Shown here: positions 19,364 to 28,947 of the stretch, one piece after another
Numbering within the stretch: the first letter of the stretch is position 1
How the letters are laid out: each line of letters begins with the position of its first letter
Origin: Fibrobacterota bacterium
GTDB lineage: Bacteria; Fibrobacterota; Chitinivibrionia; Chitinivibrionales; Chitinispirillaceae
Assembly (NCBI GenBank): GCA_023412475.1
Contig: JAEYNR010000080.1
Coordinates: forward strand, 1 to 64,000
Reading direction: 5' to 3'
DNA length: 64,000 nucleotides
The notes under the pieces: generated by a model
What the model was told of the DNA's origin: nothing
Databases searched by the model: none
What the model saw: the letters and a program-made list of their open reading frames with translations, nothing else
Program-made: the position numbers and the translations under genes

Positions 19364-22009
19364 ATGATAAACAGATATTTTTTTGCCTTAATAGCATCTT
19401 TGCTGCTGTTAACTGTCGGGGCCAAAGCACAGGAGAATCTTTACCCGAATGAATTTGCTCTAAGCGATGTTACACTTCTCGATGGTCCCTTCAAACATTC
19501 CAGAGATCTTAACATCAGCCATTTACTTAAGTACAATGTCGACCGTCTGCTGTACTGTTATCGTGCAGATGCTGGATTACCGACAAACGGAGTAAGCAAT
19601 TATTCCAACTGGGCAGGACTTGACGGACATGTGGGAGGACATTACCTGTCTGCTCTGGCAATACATTATGCAGCAACAACAGATGAACAATGTAAAAAGC
19701 GTATGGATTACATGATAGCAGAGCTTAAGAAGTGCCAGGATGCCAATGGAAAAGATGCTGACTTTATTGGCTATATAAGCGGTATACCTAATGGAAAACC
19801 TTTGTGGCGTGGAATTAAAAACAGCAACACCGGTATGGTCTGGGACTACTGGGTCCCCTGGTACAATATCCACAAGACCTATGCAGGACTAAGAGATGCC
19901 TGGGTGTATGGAGGCAGCGATGATGCAAAACAGATGTTTCTTAAACTCTGTGACTGGGGAATTAATATTTGCTCCAGATTATCCGATGCACAAATTCAAG
20001 CCATGCTCGGAAATGAGCATGGAGGAATTAATGAGGTTTACGCAGATGCCTATCATATGACACTTGACTCCAAATACTTAGATATGGCAAAAAAGTTTTC
20101 TCACAGAACAATTCTTAATCCAATGTCATCGGGAACAGACAACCTCGATAATCTTCATGCAAACACTCAGGTTCCCAAGGCTGTAGGATTTCAGCGTATA
20201 GCTGAACTAAGTAACGATAACACATACTTCAAGGCTGCAGATTTCTTCTTCAGGACAGTGGCAGAGAAAAGGAGCCTTGCATTCGGTGGAAACAGCAGAA
20301 GAGAGCATTTTCCCACAAATGCTGACTGTATCGATTATACAACCGAGCGGGAAGGCCCCGAAACATGTAATTCACATAACATGCTAAAGCTTTCAGAAGG
20401 GCTTTTTCGCATGACAAATGATGCCAGTTACGTTGACTACTATGAACGCTCCATGTTTAACCATATACTTTCCTCACAGCACCCGACTCACGGTGGATAT
20501 GTTTATTTCACACCTGCCCGCCCTCGTCATTACAGAGTTTATTCTTCCCCTGATAAGGCAATGTGGTGCTGCGTAGGAACCGGCATGGAAAACCATGGCA
20601 AGTATAACCAGTTTATTTATACACATAAGAGCGATTCTCTTTTTGTTAATCTTTTTGTTGCATCAGAACTAAACTGGAGAGAAAAAGACCTGATCGTTAA
20701 ACAGGAGACTCGTTTTCCCGATGAAGAACAGATTAAATTAACAATAACCACAAGCTCCCCATCCCACTTCAAGCTGCTGATACGTCACCCATGGTGGGTT
20801 CCTGCCAATGCTCTGAAAATTATTGTAGGAATCGATACTCTCCCTTCCATGACTCAGCCATCTACCTATTATGAAATTGACAGGACATGGACTGACGGTG
20901 AGACTGTGACTGTTCTTTTACCAATGCATACCACTATTGAGACAATGCCGAATGTAGGTACATATGTAGCTTTAATGCACGGCCCGATTCTGCTTGGAGC
21001 AAAAACCGGAAACCAGGATTTGCCAGGTCTTGTTGCCGATGAAAGCAGATGGGGACACATAGCAAGCGGAACTCTTTACCCTCTGAATTCTGCACCTATT
21101 CTGGTCGGAAACCGCACAACAATTCCAACCAAGCTTGTACGCAGCAATAATGAGCAGATGAGCTTTACTGCACCGGAACTTATTGGTAACTGGACCGGTT
21201 CACAACTTGTTCTGGAACCTTTTTTCCGTATTCATGATTCACGTTATATGATATACTGGACAACAGAAGCTGGAAGCGGTGATGATGAAGAAGAGGCACT
21301 CATACTTGATAGACGTACAATAGATAAGGTTGCCCCTGGAGAACAGCAGCCCGAAGTCGATCATCAGATGCAATCGCTCAACTCCAAAACCGGGAGTTAT
21401 CAGGGTGAATTTTACAGGGATGCCGGGACCTGCAGCGGTGGGAGCGGTGGATTCTTCAGCTATAATCTGCTTACAAACAAAGAAACTGATCTTACCCTCA
21501 TGGTCCGCTACTGGGGAAATGAAGGATGCAGCCGCACTTTTGATATTCTTATCGACAATGAAAGACTTGTCTCAGAAAACATTTCCGGAAAATGGAACAC
21601 AGATAATTTTGTAAATCAGGAGTATTCCATCCCAAACAGTATGTTAACTGGTAAAGATGAGATCACAGTCAGTTTCAAGGCCTCTGAAGGTATGGCAGGT
21701 GGAGTTTTCTATGTACGCTTGTTGAGAAAAGACCTGCCTGTAGCTGCTTTTAAAGGAGTGCAGAAGAGATATTCCGGTTTCTCTGTACTTAAACTTCCAG
21801 ATGGTTCCCTGAAATTTTCGTTTGAAACTAAGGATCACTTGCGTAAAATAGCGATTTACTCGTTGTCAGGGAAAAGGGTTCTTCAGGCAGACGCGGTTTC
21901 GCAATCTCTGATTTTTAAAAACATATCCGGTATAACTGGAAAAGGAGTCTACACAGTTCAGACAAAGTCTAAGAATCAGATTACTTCCAGAAAACTTCAT
22001 CTGTTCTAA
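19364..22009 (+). CDS. secreted GH127/GH146-type beta-L-arabinofuranosidase
   Basis: This is an 881-residue protein from ATG 19364, preceded by GGAGGACTGAAA; the ATG at 19337 has no such site. The signal peptide ends near GAKAQ. Residues about 25-620 are the DUF1680 fold (GH127/GH146). The metal and catalytic residues known from the Bifidobacterium enzyme HypBA1 have counterparts here: Glu333 and Cys335 (GPETCNSHN) and the Cys402-Cys403 pair (WCCVGTGMENHGK), of which the first Cys should be the nucleophile. A beta-sandwich follows (about 690-800), then a T9SS-like C-terminal module (IAIYSLSGKRVLQ..GVYTVQT). Expected reaction: release of L-arabinofuranose from plant glycans. Confidence 0.88.
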   Translation: MINRYFFALIASLLLLTVGAKAQENLYPNEFALSDVTLLDGPFKHSRDLNISHLLKYNVDRLLYCYRADAGLPTNGVSNYSNWAGLDGHVGGHYLSALAIHYAATTDEQCKKRMDYMIAELKKCQDANGKDADFIGYISGIPNGKPLWRGIKNSNTGMVWDYWVPWYNIHKTYAGLRDAWVYGGSDDAKQMFLKLCDWGINICSRLSDAQIQAMLGNEHGGINEVYADAYHMTLDSKYLDMAKKFSHRTILNPMSSGTDNLDNLHANTQVPKAVGFQRIAELSNDNTYFKAADFFFRTVAEKRSLAFGGNSRREHFPTNADCIDYTTEREGPETCNSHNMLKLSEGLFRMTNDASYVDYYERSMFNHILSSQHPTHGGYVYFTPARPRHYRVYSSPDKAMWCCVGTGMENHGKYNQFIYTHKSDSLFVNLFVASELNWREKDLIVKQETRFPDEEQIKLTITTSSPSHFKLLIRHPWWVPANALKIIVGIDTLPSMTQPSTYYEIDRTWTDGETVTVLLPMHTTIETMPNVGTYVALMHGPILLGAKTGNQDLPGLVADESRWGHIASGTLYPLNSAPILVGNRTTIPTKLVRSNNEQMSFTAPELIGNWTGSQLVLEPFFRIHDSRYMIYWTTEAGSGDDEEEALILDRRTIDKVAPGEQQPEVDHQMQSLNSKTGSYQGEFYRDAGTCSGGSGGFFSYNLLTNKETDLTLMVRYWGNEGCSRTFDILIDNERLVSENISGKWNTDNFVNQEYSIPNSMLTGKDEITVSFKASEGMAGGVFYVRLLRKDLPVAAFKGVQKRYSGFSVLKLPDGSLKFSFETKDHLRKIAIYSLSGKRVLQADAVSQSLIFKNISGITGKGVYTVQTKSKNQITSRKLHLF

Positions 22010-22140
22010 GTAACATTGTAAGGTTTTTTATTATGAATACAATTCTATACCAGAACCGCTGCTCTCAAAGTGCATTTAATGCAAGCGGATAATATAATAT
22101 CAAATTTAAGAAATAGAATCTTCTTATTTTGAACTTCTTT

Positions 22141-22185
22141 ATTCGATATTCGACATTCGATATTCGATATTCGATATTCGATATT
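22141..22185. repeat. 7-bp microsatellite (ATTCGAT)n
   Basis: There are six and a half tandem copies of ATTCGAT, the second reading ATTCGAC. It lies between the GH127/146 and GH31 genes. Related TATTCGA/GATATTC fragments recur in other intergenic regions, for example at 28393-28402 and near 39330. Confidence 0.85.
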
Positions 22186-22498
22186 AGTTTTCTTGACTTT
22201 TTCTCAAATGGAATAATTCATGCTGTTATTTCATTTGTCTTTTTTTTGTCAATTTCAATGTTCCGTTATTTAGAACATTTTATTTCAACAAAACTCTTTT
22301 TTCCTCTTTATAATATTCAGTTTTACCTTATATTATCCTCATATGAATTCCTATATGTTTTCAATAATACCGACTACCGCCGATATTAATCTCATATAGC
22401 TGGAGTAAAGTGATAAGCAAGACATTTTCCTGCTGCTTTTTAAAAGCCTGGTATACTCGTTGATAACAAGTAACTGCTTTGAGAAAGGAAATAGTGTT

Positions 22499-25096
22499 AT
22501 GAAAAAAAATTCTGTAATCCACAGTAGCCTGTTATGTGTTATTGCCATAACAGGTATACTGGTTTTGCCTCTAAGCAGTGCATGGGCTTTGAGCATTACC
22601 TCCTACACCCAGACAAGCGATGGTATCATGTGCACATGCAATACCGGAGTAATGAAGGTAAAGATATGTCGTGATGATATAGTACATATTGCTTATTCTC
22701 CATCGTCAACTATTCCTCCAAGACCACTGAAAGTGGTAACCGCTGAATGGGGAACTCCACATTTCAGTAAAACAGAAATTGAAGATACTGTTTTTTTGCA
22801 GACAAGTAAGTTAAATATAAAGATATGTAAATTAACAGCGAACATTACATACACTGATTTAAGTGGTACAGTGATTCTTTCCGAGTACGGTAAATCAATG
22901 ACACCGGCAAAGGTTGAAGGGGTGCAGACCTATACTGTACGTGGTGAATTCAATTCTCCTGCAGACGAAGGATTGTACGGACTTGGGCAGTTTCAGCAAG
23001 GACAGGTGAGTTATAAGGGAAGGACCGAGGTATTGGATCAGGCATACGGTCCTCATACAACTGCTATACCGGTGCTTGCTACCACCGGAGGATATGGAAT
23101 TTTCTGGGACAGCTATTCAAAAATCAATTTCATTGGAAATATAGCAGATAATTCCAGATACGCCTTTTCCTCAGAATGTGGTGATGCTCTGAATTATTAT
23201 TTTTTCTATGGACCCGAAATCGATCAGATCATCTCCGGATATCGTGCGACAACCGGGAAAGTTCCTCTTTTTCCCAAATGGGCCTATGGACTTATCCAGT
23301 CTAAAGATCGTTATTACTCTCAGGAGGAGATTTTCTCAGTCAGAGATGGGTACCGCAATAATAATATTCCTCTCGACTGTATTGTTCAGGACTGGCATTA
23401 CTGGGATGGAGCCGGCAGACAAGGCTGCTACTGCTTTAACTCCTCCTATGGTGATGTAAAGAAGACAGTTACTGAACTGCATAAAGCAAATATTCACACA
23501 CTTATCTCTATTTGGAGTCAATTAGAAGAGGGTTCTCCACCTTTTAATGACTTTAATTCAAAGGGCTGGCTCTGGCCTTCGGACGGGGAAACCCATTTTA
23601 TAGATGCTTACAGTGCCGATGCGCGCGAAGAGTTCTGGAAACTCATTTACAATGCTTTTTTTGATCCTGATGTTCAGGGGTGGGATGGATGGTGGCTTGA
23701 TAATGATGAACCTTTTCCCTACCCTAACGGTGTTAACCGGCGCACTCTTACCACTGCAATGGGAAAGGGAGTTCTCTTTTACAACACATACACATTCCCA
23801 ATGACTGAAATGGCTTATAAGAACTGGCGCAGAGACATACCAGACAAACGAGCCGTCATTCTTCATCGGGCAAACTTTCCTGGTCAACAGTCCCATTCCT
23901 GTATGCAATGGAATAACGATATCGCCTGTAGTTGGGATGCATTGAAAAATTCAGTTCCCAGTGGTCTCAATTCCACACTTACCGGTATCCCTTACTGGTG
24001 TACAGATATTGGCGGTTACTGGGGAGCAAACGTTGACTACTCTCCGGCATCAATGCAGGAGCTTTTTACCCGCTGGTTCCAGTATGGTGCATTTCAGCCG
24101 GTTTTTCGTATTCATGGAAACATGAGAGCCGGTCAGGGCAAAGAGCTTTATAACAAAATGTGGTCGGAAACCACCAGGGAAAATCTTTTGCTTATCGACA
24201 AACTCCATTACCGGCTTATGCCCTATATTTATTCTCTTGCCTGGATGACAAGCAATGACGATTACACACCCATGCGTCACCTGGTTTTTGATTTTAAATA
24301 TGATCCGCAGGTAAAAAACATTGGTAACCAGTTCATGTATGGACCGTCAATAATGGTGAGCCCGGTCACAAAAGAAGGGGCAACATCGCGCCAGGTATAC
24401 TTTCCATCTGGAATGTGGTACGATTTCTGGACAGGGTCAATAGTTAATGGTGGTATAACAAACAATATCTCTGCGCCACTGTCGAAAATACCGCTTCATA
24501 TCAGGTGCGGTTCCATATTGCCAATGGGGCCCGATATTCAGTACGCTACCGAAAGGGCTGATACTATCGAGCTGCGGATCTATCCGGGAAAAGACGGTTC
24601 CTTTACAATATACGAAGACGAAGGTAATAATTACAACTATGAAACCGGCCATTACGCCACAATTCCCATTACCTATATAGATGCCACCCGCAACGTTGTT
24701 ATAGGTAAACGTAAGGGCAGTTTTGGCGGGATGGAACAGAAAAAAGTTTTCAATATCGTTTTTGTCTCCAGTGGTCACGGAATCGGAGGTGAGATAACCG
24801 AACAACCCGACCATTGTCTGGAATATACCGGTGAGAAGGTGTCTGTTATTCCTGTAGGCGTTTTGCCAGCGAAACCAACAGGGGCATTAAAATTACCAGG
24901 GCTTACTCTTAAGACCGCCGCAAACCGGATCGCTTTACCCGGGATATATTCGGGTAAGCTTAAAGAGATCTGTGTGTATAGTTGTTCCGGCAGACTACTG
25001 AAAAAGACAATTGCCCATAAAAACGTATTGGATATAAAGAAAGATCTGGGACTTCATACCGGTGTCTATGTCGTAACTGCGAAGGTAATTAAATAA
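22499..25096 (+). CDS. secreted GH31-family alpha-glycosidase
   Basis: This encodes 865 residues from ATG 22499 behind GAGAAAGGAAA; an upstream in-frame ATG at 22460 lacks a ribosome binding site. Signal peptide, an N-terminal beta domain (LYGLGQFQQGQ), then the GH31 barrel with nucleophile Asp401 in WWLDNDEP and acid/base Asp474 in WNNDIACSWD. WCTDIGGYWG and FRIHG complete the fingerprint. A proximal and distal beta domain follow, and the C-terminus (LKEICVYSCSGRLLKK..GVYVVTAKV) resembles a T9SS sorting domain. GH31 members act on alpha-glucosides, alpha-xylosides or alpha-galactosides; alpha-xylosidase would fit a hemicellulose cluster but is inferred. Confidence 0.88.
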   Translation: MKKNSVIHSSLLCVIAITGILVLPLSSAWALSITSYTQTSDGIMCTCNTGVMKVKICRDDIVHIAYSPSSTIPPRPLKVVTAEWGTPHFSKTEIEDTVFLQTSKLNIKICKLTANITYTDLSGTVILSEYGKSMTPAKVEGVQTYTVRGEFNSPADEGLYGLGQFQQGQVSYKGRTEVLDQAYGPHTTAIPVLATTGGYGIFWDSYSKINFIGNIADNSRYAFSSECGDALNYYFFYGPEIDQIISGYRATTGKVPLFPKWAYGLIQSKDRYYSQEEIFSVRDGYRNNNIPLDCIVQDWHYWDGAGRQGCYCFNSSYGDVKKTVTELHKANIHTLISIWSQLEEGSPPFNDFNSKGWLWPSDGETHFIDAYSADAREEFWKLIYNAFFDPDVQGWDGWWLDNDEPFPYPNGVNRRTLTTAMGKGVLFYNTYTFPMTEMAYKNWRRDIPDKRAVILHRANFPGQQSHSCMQWNNDIACSWDALKNSVPSGLNSTLTGIPYWCTDIGGYWGANVDYSPASMQELFTRWFQYGAFQPVFRIHGNMRAGQGKELYNKMWSETTRENLLLIDKLHYRLMPYIYSLAWMTSNDDYTPMRHLVFDFKYDPQVKNIGNQFMYGPSIMVSPVTKEGATSRQVYFPSGMWYDFWTGSIVNGGITNNISAPLSKIPLHIRCGSILPMGPDIQYATERADTIELRIYPGKDGSFTIYEDEGNNYNYETGHYATIPITYIDATRNVVIGKRKGSFGGMEQKKVFNIVFVSSGHGIGGEITEQPDHCLEYTGEKVSVIPVGVLPAKPTGALKLPGLTLKTAANRIALPGIYSGKLKEICVYSCSGRLLKKTIAHKNVLDIKKDLGLHTGVYVVTAKVIK

Positions 25097-25111
25097 GAAT
25101 ACCTGAGTCTC

Positions 25112-25151
25112 TTTTTGTGCCGGAATTGTTAATGTGTGCTCCGGCACAAAA
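25112..25151 (+). terminator. rho-independent terminator after the GH31 gene
   Basis: TTTTTGTGCCGGA and TCCGGCACAAAA form a stem with a 15-base loop. It is flanked by T on one side and A on the other, so it may work in both directions. A second small hairpin (TCCCCCTT-AAT-AAAGGGGGA, about 25191-25210) follows. Confidence 0.8.
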
Positions 25152-25288
25152 GGCCCTGTTTTGTTAACGATGAAATCACCCGCTGATATCGTCCCCCTTA
25201 ATAAAGGGGGATTATGGACTGCCGTACTGCTATCACACACCACAAGGGGCTGTAAAATCCATGCAGGGCTTCGGATTTTATCTATAAA

Positions 25289-25796
25289 AAGGCCTCATTT
25301 TTAAGATCAGCTCTAAAGAATTTGTCGTATGCATACAAAAATGCCACTTTAAAGGTTTAATTTCTAAATTCAGCTTTTAAAAAATTAACGCATGCATACA
25401 AAAAAAACTCTTCAAAGGCCTGATTTTTCAAGATCAGCATTGTAAAAATTTACACTAGCTTTAAAAAAAATGGCTTTAAAGGGCGATTTCTTTACTTTAG
25501 CATTTAAAATTATCACGGAGCAATAAAAAAATGGTGCCTTCAAAGTTCATTTTTTCCGATTCAGTATAGCAAATTCCTGCAAAGCAATTAAAAAAAAATC
25601 GTTTCAGAATTCATTTTTTTCCGATTCAGTAAAGCAAAAAAACGTTTTAAAGTTCAAAAAAATGAAATCAAAGGAATTTTTTTTCCGATTCAGTAAAGCA
25701 ATATTCCCATTTAATATTAAAAAAAATCAAATCAGCCGAATTTTCGTTCTCGTTTGTTTAATTAAAAATGAGCAGGAGTTTTCAAGTTTTGTTATC
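25289..25796. repeat. tandem array of about eight diverged 64-bp units
   Basis: Units begin at about 25289, 25351, 25414, 25478, 25542, 25606 and 25670, with a more diverged eighth at about 25734; the spacing is 62, 63, 64, 64, 64, 64 and 64. Each unit has the pattern AAAGGxxTGATTTTT, then a GATTCAG-like block, a short A+T stretch, and an A-tract of 6-9. Neighbouring units share longer identity, for example TTTTTTCCGATTCAGT in units five to seven and the AAGATCAGC block in units one and three. There are no unique spacers, so this is not CRISPR. No open frame runs through it. Confidence 0.8.
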
Positions 25797-26060
25797 AAAG
25801 AAACATTTTTGCCAATTAGTAGATAAAAATCCTGTTTGAGCATTCCTGAATTCCTATCCAAAGGATACTTTTTTCAATATAGTGTGCTAAAATGGGTTTT
25901 ATTTGGAAAAAAAACATCTTCTATTGCACGATATTTCGAGCTAATTGCTAAAACGATCTGCTTGTTAGGTTTTTCTTATCTTTGATGGGGAGATTTTTAA
26001 CCTTGATATAGTTTTAAGGCCGCTGCAGGTAATTATGTGCAAGCTCCAGAGTCACATATT

Positions 26061-26096
26061 AAAAAAGCCGACCCTCATTAAGCGGGGTCGGCTCAT
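26061..26096 (-). terminator. terminator of the minus-strand gene ending at 26126
   Basis: GCCGACCC (26067-26074) pairs with GGGTCGGC (26085-26092). Read on the minus strand the stem is followed by six T. It lies 30 bases past the stop codon. Confidence 0.88.
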
Positions 26097-26125
26097 TGAA
26101 ATTTCTGCTGTTAATTCTTTTTACT

Positions 26126-26941
26126 TTAAGCATCAACCATTTCTTTATCCATTTCACTTTTCTGCTGAGTTTCATTCATGGATTTTTTCGCTTTTACAGA
26201 AGCTTGCCCAAGACGCATATGGTAGTTGCTGGAGTATAAGACATGCTTCGGATCATCTTCATCAAACACGTACTGCCCTGCCTCATACACCTCATTGATC
26301 GCTTCCTTCAGATAAGTCCAGGCCTTATAATAGATTACTTTAGCTTCATTTAACTTCTCCGGATTGATAACCATTCGAGAATAGGTTTCCGAAAGTCTCG
26401 TGTGAAATTCTGAAGCTTGTTCTATAAGGGAGGGATCTGCAAAAATTGCTTTAAGTTTCTCTTCATTTTCTTTTGCCAACTTATGCATGGAAAGAAAATC
26501 CAGAACTCTGTCAAGACTGCCCTGCCCTTCCCTTATTCTTTTTACAGCATCAGTCAGCTCTTTATCATTTCTGAATGCTCTTGTGAGTGTTTTCAGTAAG
26601 ATACGTCTTAAATTGTCAGCTTCAGGCTGCATCTCACCCCACTCCTTTTTTGCACTCGAACCCATCTCTATGTAGGTAACCACCTGCGTCGCGCTCCAGG
26701 TTAGAGCACCCGCACGCGCTTCAAAGCTGTCCAGATACTTCAGTTCAATTCCGGAACGCTCAAGTTTCGCCCGGTCTTCTTTGATAAGAGCTAAAACCCG
26801 GCTTGCCTCCCCCACCGCCTCTTCGACAGGCATTGCTGGAAACATATACTCTGTTAAAGCAGAAATAGTCGGAAATAACGTCTCGTAGTGCATTTTCTGT
26901 TGGGGCGTTACTTCGATTGGATTGATGGGAATATCTGTCAT
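26126..26941 (-). CDS. soluble all-helical protein of unknown function
   Basis: This encodes 271 residues starting at ATG 26941 with a perfect AAAGGAGG (26948-26955 on the complementary strand). No signal peptide and no membrane segment is visible. The sequence is rich in Lys, Glu, Ala and Leu and predicts as a bundle of long helices, for example LDRVLDFLSMHKLAKENEEK and NEAKVIYYKAWTYLKEAINE. I see no catalytic motif and recognise no family. It is a single-gene unit with its own terminator and strong translation signal, so it is probably well expressed. Confidence 0.75.
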   Translation of the reverse strand: MTDIPINPIEVTPQQKMHYETLFPTISALTEYMFPAMPVEEAVGEASRVLALIKEDRAKLERSGIELKYLDSFEARAGALTWSATQVVTYIEMGSSAKKEWGEMQPEADNLRRILLKTLTRAFRNDKELTDAVKRIREGQGSLDRVLDFLSMHKLAKENEEKLKAIFADPSLIEQASEFHTRLSETYSRMVINPEKLNEAKVIYYKAWTYLKEAINEVYEAGQYVFDEDDPKHVLYSSNYHMRLGQASVKAKKSMNETQQKSEMDKEMVDA

Positions 26942-27618
26942 GGTAAACCTCCTTTTGACAGATTTATGGTGTTAGTTTAGCCCCGCGCATAATCCTGTAA
27001 AAGAAGGACAGTTCTACTTGCCAATTGTATCTTAATCCATTGCGAAAAAAATCCGGCAAGCAAGTATGAGAATAATTATTTGGGAAAAAAACAGGACAGG
27101 ACTTAGCGAAACGGGAAATTCTTAAAGACAAGATATTTAATTTACGCCAGAGTTAGCAACACTTTTCTTTGAAAATTCTCTTTTTTTTGTGACAGAATGG
27201 TTTTGGATGGCAGATTTTTTATTAGATTATTTTTTTCTCTTTATAATAGAGCTGTCCGGTTCGGATGTCTCTACACGGGAGGGGGCTTTCCAGCGGGGGA
27301 TTTCCACTGCAACGCCTAATGGGCAAGTTGAGTTAAAGAACGATATCGACAACGATAACGATTAAGAATTGAGACAAATAAAATGAGACCAATCCCAAGC
27401 CCCCAGTGGAACGAAATCATGCATAACCATGGGCGCAGCACACGGAACTGACCGCAAATAAATCAGGATATTTTGAGTAACGAACCTGCGAATCTCTCAG
27501 GGAGTCAAGATATTGTACCACAAGTTTACGCGACATTGTTGTGAAGAATACGGCAAGAGTTATATATTTTTATGGATTCTGGCACAGGTAAGCTAACCGG
27601 ATACTACGGAGGAATACT
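26942..27618. other. intergenic region containing repeat copy A
   Basis: There is no gene candidate. The left part is unremarkable A+T-rich DNA. The right part holds a half-preserved REP-like palindrome (27250-27281) and the first copy of a direct repeat of about 150 bp (from 27266). Confidence 0.5.
27266..27420. repeat. direct repeat copy A, upstream of the MBL-fold gene
   Basis: The core GAGTTAAAGAACGATATCGA then CAACGATAACGATTAAGAAT and AAAATGAGACC is almost identical to 28620-28680. Flanking blocks (TCTCTACAC/TCTTTACAC, CAGCGGGGGATTTCCAC, CAACGCCT, CCCAAGCCCCC) are also shared but diverged. It is in the same orientation as copy B. Confidence 0.8.
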
Positions 27619-28347
27619 ATGAGACATTTTTTGACATCTTTGCTGGCTATTTTTACACTTTCAACTATTACATCAGCACAAAAGACCCATCAGGTAGATA
27701 CTATAAGTACCTCATCAGGCAATCTGGCGATCACCTTTATAGGGCATGGCAGCCTGATGTTTTATTATGATAATTTGATTATTCATATAGACCCCTACAG
27801 CAAAATGGCTGATTATTCCACTTTGCCTGATGCTGATCTGGTTTTTATCACCCATGATCACCAGGATCACCTTGACACAACCGCACTGAACCTGATCCGT
27901 AAAAAAGGGACCACTGTTATCGGGCCGCAATCGATTGAAGAGGTAAGTGATGCAATCTTTATTAAAAACAACGAAAGTAAAGTTTTCAAAGGTGTTTCTG
28001 TCAAGGCTGTACCGGCTTATAACATTGTGAATAAACGAGAAGATGGTAAGCCTTTTCATCCCAAAGGCGAAGGAAACGGGTATATCTTTTCATTGGGAGA
28101 CAAAAAAATCTACATTGCTGGAGACACAGAGAATATTCCTGAAATGAAACAGTTTAAGGAAATAGATATCGCTTTTCTTCCAGTAAATCTTCCATACACA
28201 ATGACCCCGGAGATGGCTTCAGATGCCGCCAAAGTTATACAACCAAAGATTCTCTATCCATACCATTTCGGGGACACAGATATCTCAAGACTTACCAAGC
28301 TGCTTAAAGCTGAAGACATTGAAGTGAGAGTGCGCGAGATGCAGTGA
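27619..28347 (+). CDS. exported metallo-beta-lactamase-fold hydrolase
   Basis: This encodes 242 residues behind CGGAGGAATACT. The signal peptide MRHFLTSLLAIFTLSTITSA predicts export. The MBL signature THDHQDHLD supplies His79, His81, Asp83 and His84 as metal ligands, with the later ligands in AGDTENIP and YPYHFGDT. The order and small size match the UPF0173/YtnP-like or plain metal-dependent hydrolase branch (Lactamase_B_2/3) and not true beta-lactamases. The substrate is unknown. The gene is single and is bracketed by the two copies of a direct repeat. Confidence 0.85.
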   Translation: MRHFLTSLLAIFTLSTITSAQKTHQVDTISTSSGNLAITFIGHGSLMFYYDNLIIHIDPYSKMADYSTLPDADLVFITHDHQDHLDTTALNLIRKKGTTVIGPQSIEEVSDAIFIKNNESKVFKGVSVKAVPAYNIVNKREDGKPFHPKGEGNGYIFSLGDKKIYIAGDTENIPEMKQFKEIDIAFLPVNLPYTMTPEMASDAAKVIQPKILYPYHFGDTDISRLTKLLKAEDIEVRVREMQ

Positions 28348-28540
28348 AGAAGATGCTTACCAAAGACTGGTGGTCGATTGCAAAAAAAAAAAATCGAATA
28401 TCGAATTAAGAATTAAGAGTGGGCACTCAGAATTGGAGCCCACGGACTGACCAAAACAGGTACACTGCGTATTTGCGAGCAACCATAATAATTGTCAGGT
28501 AACTGGAAACAAATCAAAGTGATCTGACCATAACCCCTCC

Positions 28541-28568
28541 GTAGAGACAGCCGTCCAAACGTCTTTAC
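28541..28568. repeat. REP-like palindrome
   Basis: GTAGAGAC (28541-28548) and GTCTTTAC (28561-28568) form an 8-bp stem with one G-T pair. The same GACGTCTCTAC motif is seen at 5585-5596 and, half-preserved, at 27266-27274. Confidence 0.5.
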
Positions 28569-28725
28569 ACCGGGCCACTTTTCAGCGGGGGGATTTCCAC
28601 CACAACGCCTGGACATATTGAGTTAAAGAACGATATCGACAACGATAACGATTAAGAATTAAGACAAAGAAAATGAGACCAGGCACACACCATTCCCAAT
28701 CCCCAAGCCCCCCCCAGTGGGGCAA
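28559..28725. repeat. direct repeat copy B, downstream of the MBL-fold gene
   Basis: This is the second copy of the sequence at 27266-27420. The 60-base core (28620-28680) differs from copy A at only about two positions; the flanking parts have small indels. Together the two copies enclose only the MBL-fold gene. Confidence 0.8.
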
Positions 28726-28947
28726 CATTATGTATAAGTAAGCAAAGCAAAGCAGGAGCCCATGGATCTAACCTTGGCCTCGCACACACCTCTGACACTT
28801 TTTTTAGATAAATAAAATGAAACTTTTCAAACTCAGATATCACCTATTTTATTATACAGTATCTTATTGGAAGTTAAATTCAGGGCTTAACTCAAGTCTC
28901 AAACTACATACAATTGTATTTCTTTGAGAAAGCACAGGTGTATTGAT

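Larger units (their letters stand above)
28348..28947. other. intergenic region containing repeat copy B
   Basis: There is no convincing gene. It has an A12 run and ATCGAATATCG-type degenerate repeats near 28381-28410, a REP-like palindrome (28541-28568), direct-repeat copy B, and an AGCAAAGCAAAGCAGG stretch at 28740-28754. Confidence 0.5.

Noticed and set aside
22129..22389. 86-residue ORF between the GH127/146 and GH31 genes
   Set aside because: Its first part is the 7-bp microsatellite and the rest is A+T-rich intergenic DNA; there is no ribosome binding site.
25189..25211. CCCCCTTAATAAAGGGGG hairpin as a riboswitch or small RNA
   Set aside because: It is a single short stem after a terminator with no conserved loop; too little to call a regulatory RNA.
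25289..25796. Possible CRISPR array
   Set aside because: The repeats are contiguous 64-base units with no unique spacers and no cas genes nearby; it is a minisatellite-type array.
26035..26298. 87-residue plus-strand ORF
   Set aside because: It lies antisense over the terminator and 3' end of the helical protein gene.
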